The position numbers and the translations under genes were made by a program. The notes below the pieces were generated by a model that saw only the letters and a program-made list of their open reading frames with translations, was not told where the DNA came from and did no database searches. Source: Vannielia litorea (GTDB lineage Bacteria > Pseudomonadota > Alphaproteobacteria > Rhodobacterales > Rhodobacteraceae). Taken from it: 37,511 nucleotides of DNA. Location of the stretch: assembly GCF_018424695.1 (NCBI RefSeq), contig NZ_QTNQ01000038.1:1-37511 (forward strand). The letters are read 5' to 3'. Positions 29,243 to 37,435 of this stretch are shown here, in pieces (position 1 is the stretch's first letter; the number at the start of each line of letters is the position of its first letter).

Positions 29243-29899
29243 TCAGCCTGGCAGGTTCATAGGTCTCGGCCGCAGCGATAGCATCAGCGCGAGGGAGAGT
29301 TCGGCCAGGATCGTTACGCCATATGCCGGTTGCATGAGCGCGTTCAGCGAAGGCGCCGCCAGCCGGGTCAGCGACCCTGCGAGATACACCAGGCCAGCCA
29401 GTACCAGCAGTGGCGGAAGCCAACGTGGCACGAGGCCGGAGCGCGCGAGAAGCCAGGCGGTGATCAGGGTGTTGGCGCCGAAGAAGATCAGCCCAACGTC
29501 GTAGCCGATGGAATGGGTTTGCAGCATGACCATCAGGGCTTCGGGCTGTTTGAGCTCGCCGGTCACCAGCGTGAGGGCAGCAACGGTTGCAAGAAGGCTG
29601 CCGCCGATCACGGCGGCCTGCATCAGGCGCAGGGCCATGGCGGTGAGCGCCAGTTCGGGTTGGACCCGGCGCAGCAGGGTGAAGAACAGCACCGCGAGGC
29701 CGATGTCGAGCAGGATCATCGCGCTGTCGGCGAGAAGGCTCATGCGAAAGAGCGTGGTGTTGGCAGCGATCGCCTCCCATGTCGCGGCGGGGTCATCCCA
29801 GGTTATCAGGGGCATGCGGATAGCGAGTTCGGCAGAGAGGCCAAGGGCGATCACGCCGAGATAGAGGGCGCCGGCGGTGCGTTGGATGCGCTGCGTCAT
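29243..29899 (-). CDS. DUF4386-like multi-pass membrane protein
   Basis: A 218-residue integral membrane protein with about six helices: GALYLGVIALGLSAELAI, SLLADSAMILLDIGLAVLFFTLL, ALRLMQAAVIGGSLLATVAAL, and later GYDVGLIFFGANTLITAWLLA and LPPLLVLAGLVYLAGSL. MTQRIQRTAGALY at the N-terminus and the Asp in the second helix are usual for DUF4386. No function is known. The start at 29899 is preferred to the 38-codon upstream extension, which is not membrane-protein-like. It converges on the rluD-like gene with 2 bases between stops. Confidence 0.82.
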   Translation of the reverse strand: MTQRIQRTAGALYLGVIALGLSAELAIRMPLITWDDPAATWEAIAANTTLFRMSLLADSAMILLDIGLAVLFFTLLRRVQPELALTAMALRLMQAAVIGGSLLATVAALTLVTGELKQPEALMVMLQTHSIGYDVGLIFFGANTLITAWLLARSGLVPRWLPPLLVLAGLVYLAGSLTRLAAPSLNALMQPAYGVTILAELSLALMLSLRPRPMNLPG

Positions 29900-30094
29900 G
29901 GGGAACCTCGCGGGCAGAAGTTGCGTTGAACGCAGATAACCCATGCGGGGATAGCCGCGAATTCCTCCTTTATGTTCACCATGCATGCAATAACGCATGA
30001 AAAGGGCTGTCATCTCCGGACCGGGCGACGGATTTACCTTCTCTTCACGTTTTGCGGGTCTAGGATGGGCGTGACCTTAGGGCATCGTTAAGAC

Positions 30095-30122
30095 TTGAAC
30101 CGATCAGTTCAGTGCTTATATG
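30095..30122 (+). promoter_or_regulatory. Candidate rpoH promoter
   Basis: TTGAAC (30095-30100), 16-base spacer, TATATG (30117-30122), 64 bases before the rpoH ATG. CTTGAA also fits a heat-shock sigma -35, so autoregulation is possible. The leader contains a dyad GGGCGT-C-ACGCCC (30136-30148), a possible leader hairpin. Confidence 0.4.
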
Positions 30123-30186
30123 AGCTTCGACCTCCGGGCGTCACGCCCCGGCAACACGTTGAAAAGACACGCAACAAGGGACGCGC

Positions 30187-31083
30187 ATGAGCAACTATAC
30201 CAAGCTTCCGGCCCCCTCTCCCGAGCAGGGGCTCAACCGCTACCTTCAGGAAATCCGGACCTTTCCGATGCTGGAGCCGGAGGAAGAGTACATGCTGGCC
30301 AAGCGCTGGGTGGAGGATGAAGACAGCTCCGCCGCCCACAAGCTTGTTACCTCCCACCTGCGCCTCGCCGCAAAAATCGCCATGGGCTATCGTGGCTATG
30401 GCTTGCCCCAGGCCGAGGTGATCTCGGAAGCGAACGTAGGCCTGATGCAGGCGGTCAAGCGCTTTGATCCCGAAAAAGGCTTCCGTCTCGCCACCTATGC
30501 AATGTGGTGGATCCGGGCTTCGATCCAGGAATACATTCTTAGGTCATGGTCGCTTGTGAAACTCGGAACCACGAGCGCCCAGAAGAAACTTTTCTTCAAC
30601 CTTCGCAAAGCCAAGAACAAGATCGGCGCGCTGGAGGAGGGCGACCTGCGCCCCGAGAACGTGGAGAAGATCGCCACGCAACTGAATGTGAGCGAGGAGG
30701 AGGTCATTTCGATGAACCGCCGTCTCTCGGGCGGGGATGCGAGCCTAAACGCCACCATCGGCTCCGATGACGACGGCTCCGCGCAATGGCAGGATTGGCT
30801 GGAAGACGAGACTGCCGACCAGGCCAAGAGCTATGCCGAAGAGAACGAGATGGAGGTGCGCCGCGAGTTGATGGTCGAGGCGATGGATGTACTGAATGAC
30901 CGCGAAAAGGACATCCTGATTCAGCGCCGGTTGCACGACCAGCCAGTCACGCTGGAGGAGCTATCCGGCCAGTATGACGTAAGCCGCGAGCGCATTCGCC
31001 AGATCGAGGTGCGGGCCTTCGAGAAGTTACAGAAACGGATGCAGGAGCTTGCCAAGGAGCGGGGCCTGCTGACCCGCGCTTGA
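30187..31083 (+). CDS. rpoH: RNA polymerase heat-shock sigma factor RpoH
   Basis: A 298-residue sigma-70 family factor of the RpoH group. Region 2 shows VISEANVGLMQAVKRFDPEKGFRLATYAMWWIRASIQEYIL. The RpoH-specific box QKKLFFNLR is at 132-140. Region 4 ends with LDDxxVTLEELSGQYDVSRERIRQIEVRAFEKLQKRM-type sequence. Relatives direct chaperone and protease genes, and in Rhodobacterales also some oxidative-stress genes; such bacteria often have two RpoH proteins, so this may be one of a pair. The leader has a plausible promoter and a small dyad. Confidence 0.95.
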   Translation: MSNYTKLPAPSPEQGLNRYLQEIRTFPMLEPEEEYMLAKRWVEDEDSSAAHKLVTSHLRLAAKIAMGYRGYGLPQAEVISEANVGLMQAVKRFDPEKGFRLATYAMWWIRASIQEYILRSWSLVKLGTTSAQKKLFFNLRKAKNKIGALEEGDLRPENVEKIATQLNVSEEEVISMNRRLSGGDASLNATIGSDDDGSAQWQDWLEDETADQAKSYAEENEMEVRRELMVEAMDVLNDREKDILIQRRLHDQPVTLEELSGQYDVSRERIRQIEVRAFEKLQKRMQELAKERGLLTRA

Positions 31084-31132
31084 ACCCCGGCCAGCGGGCA
31101 GATAGACCCTTGGGCAGCCGAGGGGGAAACGC

Positions 31133-31822
31133 GTGAAACTGCACGAAACGTTCATCAAGCCCATGCACCGTGAGGGCTGGCGCTTTGTCGGCGTCTTCGC
31201 GGTGCTGACGCTGCTGCTCTTCTTCATATGGACGCCGCTGGGCCTGATCGGCCTCGTGCTCACCATCTGGTGCTACTACTTCTTCCGCGACCCGGTGCGC
31301 CACGTGCCGGAAGGCGAGGGGCTGATCGTGAGCCCGGCCGACGGAATCGTCAGCCTGATCGAAATGGCCGCGCCGCCGCCCGAGTTGGGGCTCGGCGAGG
31401 AAAAGCGTTTGCGGGTAAGCGTGTTCATGTCGGTCTTCAACTGCCACATCAACCGCGCGCCGGTGCCCGGGCGGGTGGCCAAGATGGCCTACAAGCCCGG
31501 CAAGTTCCTCTCGGCCGAGCTCGACAAAGCCAGCGAGGACAACGAGCGCAACTCGCTGCTGATCGAGATGGATGACGGCCACGAACTTGTGGTGACCCAG
31601 ATCGCAGGTCTCGTGGCACGCCGCATTGTGCCGCTGACCGAGGAGGGCACGGTGCTGAAGCGCGGCGAGCGTTTCGGGCTGATCCGCTTCGGTTCGCGGC
31701 TCGATACCTATCTGCCCGATGGGGCCGCCCCGCTGGTGGCCGTAGGACAGACGATGATCGCGGGCGAAACGGTCCTCGCCCAGACCGGCAAGGCCAGCCC
31801 GCGCCCGGCAAGGGCCGACTGA
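31133..31822 (+). CDS. psd: Phosphatidylserine decarboxylase proenzyme (short form)
   Basis: A 229-residue membrane-bound enzyme converting phosphatidylserine to phosphatidylethanolamine. It self-cleaves at G187-S188 in RFGSRLD to create the pyruvoyl group. Other landmarks: two N-terminal hydrophobic stretches (about 17-50), [31 protein letters not shown]. It has the short PSD-A architecture with an FGS rather than LGST site. The GTG start at 31133 follows AGGGGGAAAC. It leads a phospholipid operon: pssA starts 4 bases after its stop and pmtA overlaps pssA. Confidence 0.95.
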   Translation: MKLHETFIKPMHREGWRFVGVFAVLTLLLFFIWTPLGLIGLVLTIWCYYFFRDPVRHVPEGEGLIVSPADGIVSLIEMAAPPPELGLGEEKRLRVSVFMSVFNCHINRAPVPGRVAKMAYKPGKFLSAELDKASEDNERNSLLIEMDDGHELVVTQIAGLVARRIVPLTEEGTVLKRGERFGLIRFGSRLDTYLPDGAAPLVAVGQTMIAGETVLAQTGKASPRPARAD

Positions 31823-31826
31823 CCGG

Positions 31827-32591
31827 ATGCCACGCGCGCCCCGCATTCGTCGTCGAACAAGTCGGCTGCTGCTTTTGCACCTGCTGCCCAATATCGTGAC
31901 GATCGGTGCCATTTGCGCGGGCCTCACCGGCCTGCGCCTTGCGCTGCATGATCGCTTCGAAGCGGCGGTGCTGATGATCCTGCTGGCCGCGCTGCTCGAC
32001 GGGCTCGACGGCCCGCTCGCCCGGCTTCTGAAGTCGGAATCCAAGATCGGTGCCGAACTCGACAGTCTCGCAGACTTCGTGAATTTCGGCGTGGTCCCCG
32101 GCTTCCTCCTTTATCTTTGGAGCCTCGATGACACCTCGCGCCTGAGCTGGATCGCCGTGCTGATCTACGCCGTCTGCGCGGTTTTGCGGCTGGCGCGCTT
32201 CAACGTGACCGCCCGCGAGGAGGCACGGGAAGACCGGCCAAAGCCCGGCACCTTCACCGGCGTGCCTGCGCCAGGCGGCGCCTTGCTGGCGGTTGCGCCC
32301 TTCGCCCTGGCGCAAAACTTTGCGAGCCTGACGGTGCCAGCCGGCGCGGTGGCGATCTGGCTGGTGATCGTCGGGCTGCTTATGATTTCGCGCCTGCCCA
32401 CGCCGTCGCTCAAGTCGGTCCGCATCCCGCGGGAGAGCGCCCGCTTTCTTATCGTGGGGCTGGTGGCCTTTGCCGCCGTCGCCTCGACCTGGCCCTGGGT
32501 TGTCATGTCGCTGGCACAGATGGGCTATATCGTTTTGATCGCATGGAGTGCCCGCCGCTTCGCTAAAGAGGACATTTCCGATGAAGATTGA
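31827..32591 (+). CDS. pssA: CDP-diacylglycerol-serine O-phosphatidyltransferase
   Basis: A 254-residue CDP-alcohol phosphatidyltransferase making phosphatidylserine from CDP-diacylglycerol and serine. The complete signature D61-G-x2-A65-R66-x8-G75-x3-D79-x3-D83 lies in LLDGLDGPLARLLKSESKIGAELDSLADF, followed by FVNFGVVPGF and about six further helices. It supplies the substrate of the upstream psd. Its last 11 bases overlap the pmtA gene, so the two are coupled. Confidence 0.95.
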   Translation: MPRAPRIRRRTSRLLLLHLLPNIVTIGAICAGLTGLRLALHDRFEAAVLMILLAALLDGLDGPLARLLKSESKIGAELDSLADFVNFGVVPGFLLYLWSLDDTSRLSWIAVLIYAVCAVLRLARFNVTAREEAREDRPKPGTFTGVPAPGGALLAVAPFALAQNFASLTVPAGAVAIWLVIVGLLMISRLPTPSLKSVRIPRESARFLIVGLVAFAAVASTWPWVVMSLAQMGYIVLIAWSARRFAKEDISDED

Positions 32592-33198
32592 ATCCGTTTC
32601 CAACTCCTACAAACGCTGGGCGCCGGTCTACGACAGCACCTTCGGGGCCGTCACCAACGCGGGCCGGAAGCGGGCCACCAGCTACGTGACGGAACGTGGT
32701 GGTGATGTGCTGGAGGTGGGCGTGGGCACCGGGCTGGCGCTGCCGCTCTACGGCCCCGGCGTGCGGGTGACGGGCATCGACTTTTCGCCGGAGATGCTTG
32801 CGAAGGCAGAGAAGCGTGTAGAGGAGGAGGGCTTGAGCCGGGTCGAGGCGTTGCGGCAGATGGATGCCCGAGAGCTGGATTTCCCTGACGACAGCTTCGA
32901 CTATGTCAGCGCGATGCATGTGCTTTCGGTCGTTCCCGAGCCCGAGCGGGTGATGCGCGAGATTGCCCGCGTGCTGCGGCCCGGCGGGCGGGTGCTGATC
33001 GTGAACCACTTCGCCGCCGACAAGGGCGTGCTCGGCTTTGTCGAGAAGGCGATTGCCCCGCTGGAGGGGCTGATCGGTTGGCACTCCGATTTTCCGATGT
33101 CGCGCGTGATGGGCGCGCCGGACCTCAAGGAAGTGGAGCGCGACAGCCTGCCGCCAATGCGGATCATGACATGGCTGGTGCTGGAAAAGCAGGGCTAG
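32581..33198 (+). CDS. pmtA: Phosphatidylethanolamine N-methyltransferase (Rhodobacter PmtA type)
   Basis: A 205-residue class I SAM methyltransferase. SAM-binding motif VLEVGVGTGLALPLY (E45-x-G-x-G-x-G51), acidic end of strand 2 in VTGIDFSPEM, and motif-III region VLRPGGRVLIVNHF. The N-terminal SYKRWAPVYDSTFGAVTNAGR fits the PmtA/UbiE-like group. In this position it completes CDP-DAG to PS to PE to phosphatidylcholine with three SAM. ATG 32581 has GAGGACATTTCCG upstream, inside the end of pssA. An unrelated small-molecule methyltransferase is possible but unlikely given the operon. Confidence 0.92.
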   Translation: MKIESVSNSYKRWAPVYDSTFGAVTNAGRKRATSYVTERGGDVLEVGVGTGLALPLYGPGVRVTGIDFSPEMLAKAEKRVEEEGLSRVEALRQMDARELDFPDDSFDYVSAMHVLSVVPEPERVMREIARVLRPGGRVLIVNHFAADKGVLGFVEKAIAPLEGLIGWHSDFPMSRVMGAPDLKEVERDSLPPMRIMTWLVLEKQG

Positions 33199-33220
33199 CT
33201 TGCGGGTCCCCCGGAGGGCC

Positions 33221-33238
33221 GTTAGCGTTGGCGCTAAC
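33221..33238. promoter_or_regulatory. Operator-like dyad GTTAGCG-TTGG-CGCTAAC
   Basis: A perfect 7-4-7 inverted repeat 21 bases upstream of the oxidoreductase ATG. Half-sites resemble those of LacI-family sugar regulators (TTAGCG/CGCTAA). A ribosome binding site (GGGAGAG) follows it. The regulator gene is not in the window. Confidence 0.55.
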
Positions 33239-33259
33239 AGGGACACCGGGAGAGTTGCC

Positions 33260-34237
33260 ATGACAACCGAACCACTTCGCTGGGGTATCCTCGGCGCGGC
33301 CAATTTCGCGCTCGAGCATATGGGCCGGGCGATCCACGCCGCCGAGGGCGCGCAACTCGTGGCGCTGGCCACCTCAAGTGCCGAGAAGGCCGCGCCGTTT
33401 CAGGCATTCTGCCCCACGCTCAAGGTGCATGACAGCTACGACGCCCTGCTGGCCGACCCGGGCATCGACGCTGTTTACATTCCGCTGCCCAACCACCTCC
33501 ACGTCGAGTGGACGCTGAAGGCGATGGAGGCGGGCAAGCATGTGCTGACCGAGAAGCCCATCGCGATGGAGGCGGGGGAGATCGACGCGCTGATCGCGAA
33601 ACGTGACGAAACCGGGCTGCATTGTGCCGAGGCCTACATGATCGTGCACCACCCGCAATGGCAGCGTGCCCGGCAGATGCTGCGGGATGGCGCCATTGGC
33701 GATCTGGTGCATGTGGACGGCGTCTTTACCTACTACAACCCCGACATGGGCAACATCCGCAACGATGCGTCCAAGGGGGGCGGGGGCATTCCGGACATCG
33801 GGGTTTATACCTACGGCTCGACCCGCTGGATGCTGGGCGAGGAGCCCGACGAGATCACCCATGCGGACCTCACCTTCGAGGCCGGGGTGGATGTGGTGGC
33901 GCGGGTCGCGGCGCGCTTTCCGAGTTGTACCGCGCATTGGGTCAACTCCATGCGGATGCATCCCTGGCAGCACATGAGCTTTCATGGCACCGAAGGCGTG
34001 ATCCGCCTGACTGCCCCGTTCAACGCCAATGTCTTCGACCAGGCCGAGGTGGAGCTGCACCAGCCGGACATGGGCCGCCGGATCGAGCGGTTTCCGGGGA
34101 TCAACCAATACGTGCTTCAGGTGGAGAACTTCGGAAAGACGGTGCGCGAGGGGGCGGCCTACCCGTGGACGCTGGAGAATGCCAAAGGCACCCAGGCGCT
34201 AATCGATGCCGTTTATGCCAAGGGCGGGCGCGGGTGA
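33260..34237 (+). CDS. Gfo/Idh/MocA-family NAD(P)-dependent oxidoreductase
   Basis: A 325-residue dehydrogenase. The Rossmann start WGILGAANFALEHMGRAI has a GxxG-A pattern with Ala in the third glycine position. DAVYIPLPNHLHVEWTLKAMEAGKHVLTEKPIAM carries the EKP motif with its catalytic Lys. The C-terminal alpha/beta domain (GGGGIPDIGVYTYGSTRWMLG) has the D-x3-Y pair. Relatives oxidise sugars, inositols or dihydrodiols; the substrate is not readable. An operator-like dyad upstream suggests control by a LacI-type sugar repressor. The following gene starts on its stop codon (TGATG). Confidence 0.92.
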   Translation: MTTEPLRWGILGAANFALEHMGRAIHAAEGAQLVALATSSAEKAAPFQAFCPTLKVHDSYDALLADPGIDAVYIPLPNHLHVEWTLKAMEAGKHVLTEKPIAMEAGEIDALIAKRDETGLHCAEAYMIVHHPQWQRARQMLRDGAIGDLVHVDGVFTYYNPDMGNIRNDASKGGGGIPDIGVYTYGSTRWMLGEEPDEITHADLTFEAGVDVVARVAARFPSCTAHWVNSMRMHPWQHMSFHGTEGVIRLTAPFNANVFDQAEVELHQPDMGRRIERFPGINQYVLQVENFGKTVREGAAYPWTLENAKGTQALIDAVYAKGGRG

Positions 34238-34542
34238 TGCGGCCCGGCGATGACGAGCGTTTCGAGGGTCGGATGCATGGGCCGCAGGAGGAGGCGGCCA
34301 AGGACGGGCTGCTGATGCGGCTGCTGCACATGATCCTTATCGGGCTGATGATCCAGGTGGCGATGACGGTGCTGAGCGTGGCGACGCTGGTGCAATTCGT
34401 GGTGCTGCTTATCAACAAGGGCGAGCCCAACCCGCGGCTGGCGGACTTCGGCGAGAGCCTCGGCATCTGGCTGGCCAAGGCCGCGCGTTACCTTGTGGCC
34501 GCCAGCGAGGTGAAGCCCTGGCCCTGGACCGAGCTGGACTGA
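34237..34542 (+). CDS. DUF4389-like single-pass membrane protein, 101 aa
   Basis: A 101-residue protein with one long hydrophobic helix (LLHMILIGLMIQVAMTVLSVATLVQFVVLLI) followed by NKGEPNPRLADFGESLGIWLAKAARYLVAASEVKPWPW. The helix plus the GEPNxxLxxFGxSLxxWxxQI-like segment is the DUF4389 pattern. Function unknown. The ATG overlaps the upstream TGA, so it is translationally coupled to the oxidoreductase. Confidence 0.85.
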   Translation: MRPGDDERFEGRMHGPQEEAAKDGLLMRLLHMILIGLMIQVAMTVLSVATLVQFVVLLINKGEPNPRLADFGESLGIWLAKAARYLVAASEVKPWPWTELD

Positions 34543-34618
34543 CCGTCTTCGACCCTTGTCGCATTTGACCGGCGCGCTGGCGGGGTGCACCATGCGGGGG
34601 CCAGCCACCGGGACACAT

Positions 34619-35149
34619 ATGTCGCCAAGATCACGCGCCCTCCTTGCCGCCGCCCTTGCAGCCCTGCCCGCCGCAGCCAATGCGGAGGCGCTGGGACGGA
34701 TAGATGCCTACCTAGAGGGAGAGCGCCGCAACTGGCACACTGTGACCATGTCGCAGGGAGGCGACGCGACGGCGAGTGCGAGCCTGCGGCGCGGCACGAG
34801 GTTGACGGAGTTGAGCGTTCATGGCCACCCGGAGCCCGCGTTTTCCACCCGCGATGTGCTGAGCCTCGAGGTGCGCTACCTTGGCGCCTATGCACCCGGC
34901 GCTTTGCCCCTGTCCGTGGATGTGATGCACATGCCCGAGGGGATGGCCGGCCCGTTCTGGACCAGCCGGGGCGCGGCCAACCCTGCGCGGGTCGATATCG
35001 TGGAGTTGGATGTCTACGGCAGCTACGGGCGGCTGGTGGCGACATTCGAGGCGGAGCTGTGCTTTCGTCCGATCATCTCTTCGGCCACCGATACCGGCAA
35101 CTGCCGCCCGGTGACCGGGCTGATTGAGACGGAGATCGTGGTAGAGTAG
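34619..35149 (+). CDS. Secreted hypothetical protein, 176 aa
   Basis: From ATG 34619 it begins MSPRSRALLAAALAALPAAANAEA, a Sec signal with cleavage after ANA. An earlier in-frame ATG at 34592 and a TTG at 34556 would bury the signal. The mature protein of about 153 residues is beta-rich (SLEVRYLGAYAPG, VDIVELDVYGSYGRLVATFEAELCFRP) with two cysteines near the C-terminus (LCFRP, NCRPV) that may form a disulfide. No family recognised. A TTGACC hexamer at 34565-34570 is a possible -35. Confidence 0.7.
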   Translation: MSPRSRALLAAALAALPAAANAEALGRIDAYLEGERRNWHTVTMSQGGDATASASLRRGTRLTELSVHGHPEPAFSTRDVLSLEVRYLGAYAPGALPLSVDVMHMPEGMAGPFWTSRGAANPARVDIVELDVYGSYGRLVATFEAELCFRPIISSATDTGNCRPVTGLIETEIVVE

Positions 35150-35204
35150 GGCCGCCGGGCGGCGTTCGCGCTGAGGCGCATCGCCCCGCCCGCCGTCCCG
35201 CAGG

Positions 35205-35621
35205 TCACGGCGTGATTTCGATGTAGCCCGCCGTGCGGCCGATGGTGCGCTCATCGCACTTGATCTCGATATTGTTGCCGTCCGGATCGAGAAGAAACGC
35301 GGCGAAGTAACCCTCGTGGTAGTCGCGCAGGCCCGGAGCGCCGTTGTCCGTGGCTCCCGCGGAGAGGGCTGCGGCGTGCGCGCGAGTGACGGTGGCGCGG
35401 TCGGGTGCCTGTAGGCATATGTGGATGTTTCGGGTAACCGGCCCGTCCGGACGCGCCGGGCCGATATAAAGTTCGTCCAGATCAAGCCCGTGCTCGCCTT
35501 CGCCCACCTCATCGCTCAACCCCAGCGCCTCGAAGAGCGCCAGCCAGATGGCCCGGGCGGCGGGATAGTCGCTCACCCGGAAGCCGATATGGTCGATGAG
35601 GCGGCCAAGGCGGTAGGGCAT
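35205..35621 (-). CDS. VOC (glyoxalase/dioxygenase superfamily) protein, 138 aa
   Basis: A 138-residue single VOC domain with both beta-alpha-beta-beta-beta modules. Potential metal ligands are H in LIDHIGFRVSD, H in RNIHICLQAP and E in DPDGNNIEIKC, the usual 2His-1Glu pattern. Relatives include glyoxalases, epimerases and resistance proteins, so the function stays open. ATG 35621 overlaps the stop of pepF (TGATG), implying co-translation. A GTG one codon earlier is also possible. Confidence 0.88.
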   Translation of the reverse strand: MPYRLGRLIDHIGFRVSDYPAARAIWLALFEALGLSDEVGEGEHGLDLDELYIGPARPDGPVTRNIHICLQAPDRATVTRAHAAALSAGATDNGAPGLRDYHEGYFAAFLLDPDGNNIEIKCDERTIGRTAGYIEITP

Positions 35622-37435
35622 CACTCCTCCATCGCCTCCAGCTCGTCGATGAAGCCTTCGATCATCGAGAGGCCCTTGTCCCAGAAGGCCGGGTCGGAGG
35701 CGTCGAGGCCGAAGGGGGCGAGTAGCTCCTTGTGGTGCTTGGAACCGCCTGCCTTCAGCATGTCGAAATACTTGGCCTGGAAGTCGGCGTCGCCTTCCTC
35801 GTAGGCGGCGTAGAGCGCGTTCACCAGCCCGTCTCCGAAGGCATAGGCATAGACGTAGAAGGGCGAGTGGACGAAGTGGGGGATGTAGGCCCAGAAGGTC
35901 TCATATCCTTCCATGAACTCGAAGGCAGGCCCGAGCGACTCACCCTGCACCGACATCCAGATCTCGTTGATCTGGTCGGGGGTCAGCTCGCCCTCGGCGC
36001 GCGCAGCGTGGAGCTTGCACTCGAAGTCGTAGAACGCGATCTGGCGGACGACCGTGTTGATCATGTCTTCCACCTTGCCGGCGAGTAGCACCTTGCGCTC
36101 GGCGTCGTCCTTGGCGGCGGCGAGGAGTTTGCGGAAGGTGAGCATTTCACCGAAGACCGAAGCGGTTTCCGCGAGGGTCAGCGGGGTGGAGGAGAGCAGC
36201 TCGCCCTGTTCGGCGGCCAGAACTTGGTGGACGCCGTGGCCGAGTTCGTGGGCGAGTGTCATCACGTCGCGCGGTTTGCCGAGGTAGTTCAGCATCACGT
36301 AGGGGTGCACGTCGGTGACGGTGGGATGGGCGAATGCGCCGGGGGCCTTGCCGGGCTTCACCTCGGCGTCGATCCAGCCTTTCTCGAAGAAGGGTTCTGC
36401 CAGCTTGGCCATCTCCGGGTCGAAGCCTGCGTAGGCGTCGAGCACCGTGCTCTTGGCCTCTTCCCATCCGACGGTCTTTTCGCTTTCCATCGGCAGGGGC
36501 GCGTTGCGGTCCCAGACCTGCATCTTGTCGAGGCCCAGCCAGCCGCGCTTCAGCTCGTAGTAGCGGTGCGACAGGCGGGGGTAGGCGGCGACGACGGCGT
36601 TGCGCAGGGCCTCCACCACTTCGGGCTCGACGTGGTTGGCGAGGTGGCGGCCGGTTTGCGGCGTGGGCATCTTGCGCCACTTGTCCTCGATGGCCTTCTC
36701 TTTTGCCAGCGTGTTGTGGACGCGGGAGAAGATGCTGAGGTTGTCGGTGAGGACGGAGGCGATCTCGCGGGCCGCCGCTTCGCGGATGTCACGGTTCTGC
36801 TCGGAGAGCAGGTTGGCGACGCCCTCCATGCCCAGGGTTTCGCCGTTCACGTTGAATTCCAGCCCGGCGACGGTTTCATCGAACAGGCGGTTCCATGCTG
36901 CGGCGCCGACAGTGCTTTGATCGTGAAGGAATTTTTCCAGCTCGTCGGAGAGCTGGTAGGGCTTGAGGGCACGCATCCGGTCGAACACGGGCTTGTAGCG
37001 GGCCAGCTCTTCGCTGCCGGTGAACCAGGCCTCATAGGTGGCATCCTCTACGCGGTTCAGCTCCAGCGAGAAGAACACGAGAGACGACATGATGTCGGTA
37101 ATCTGCTGCTGCATGTTGCCCATGAACTGGGCGCGGTCCGGATCGACGGTGAGCTGGTAGTAGCGCAGTCCCGCGAAAGACATGATGCGCCCGGCGATGC
37201 GGTCGATCGCCTCGTAGCGGTTGACCACGTCGAGCATCTGCTCGGGGCTCAGGGTGTGCAGCTTGCCTTCGTAGTCGGCGGCGAAGGCGGGGCATTCCTG
37301 CGCCAGCCAGTCGAGATCGCGCTTCAGCTCGGGGGCGTCTTCGGCGGTGTAGAGATCGGAGAGATCCCATTCGGGGAGGTCGCCGAGGTTCTTGCCGCCG
37401 GAGGGGGCGGCGGCGTCGAAGACGGGGGTTTTCAT
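35621..37435 (-). CDS. pepF: M3-family oligoendopeptidase F
   Basis: A 604-residue cytoplasmic zinc metallopeptidase that degrades oligopeptides. The M3 zinc site H396-E-L-G-H400 lies in LAHELGHGVHQ, followed by the third-ligand region TPLTLAETASVFGEML. Length and the N-terminal prodomain-like part (LPEWDLSDLYTAEDAPELKRDL) match the PepF group, as does the C-terminal YVYAYAFGDGLVNALYAAYEEG. The start at 37435 has a GGAGCAG ribosome binding site. Its stop overlaps the VOC gene start. Confidence 0.96.
   Translation of the reverse strand: MKTPVFDAAAPSGGKNLGDLPEWDLSDLYTAEDAPELKRDLDWLAQECPAFAADYEGKLHTLSPEQMLDVVNRYEAIDRIAGRIMSFAGLRYYQLTVDPDRAQFMGNMQQQITDIMSSLVFFSLELNRVEDATYEAWFTGSEELARYKPVFDRMRALKPYQLSDELEKFLHDQSTVGAAAWNRLFDETVAGLEFNVNGETLGMEGVANLLSEQNRDIREAAAREIASVLTDNLSIFSRVHNTLAKEKAIEDKWRKMPTPQTGRHLANHVEPEVVEALRNAVVAAYPRLSHRYYELKRGWLGLDKMQVWDRNAPLPMESEKTVGWEEAKSTVLDAYAGFDPEMAKLAEPFFEKGWIDAEVKPGKAPGAFAHPTVTDVHPYVMLNYLGKPRDVMTLAHELGHGVHQVLAAEQGELLSSTPLTLAETASVFGEMLTFRKLLAAAKDDAERKVLLAGKVEDMINTVVRQIAFYDFECKLHAARAEGELTPDQINEIWMSVQGESLGPAFEFMEGYETFWAYIPHFVHSPFYVYAYAFGDGLVNALYAAYEEGDADFQAKYFDMLKAGGSKHHKELLAPFGLDASDPAFWDKGLSMIEGFIDELEAMEE

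Noticed and set aside
31449..32603. 384-codon antisense open frame across psd and pssA
   Set aside because: It overlaps two genes with complete catalytic signatures and has low-complexity, Arg/Gly/Pro-rich translation.
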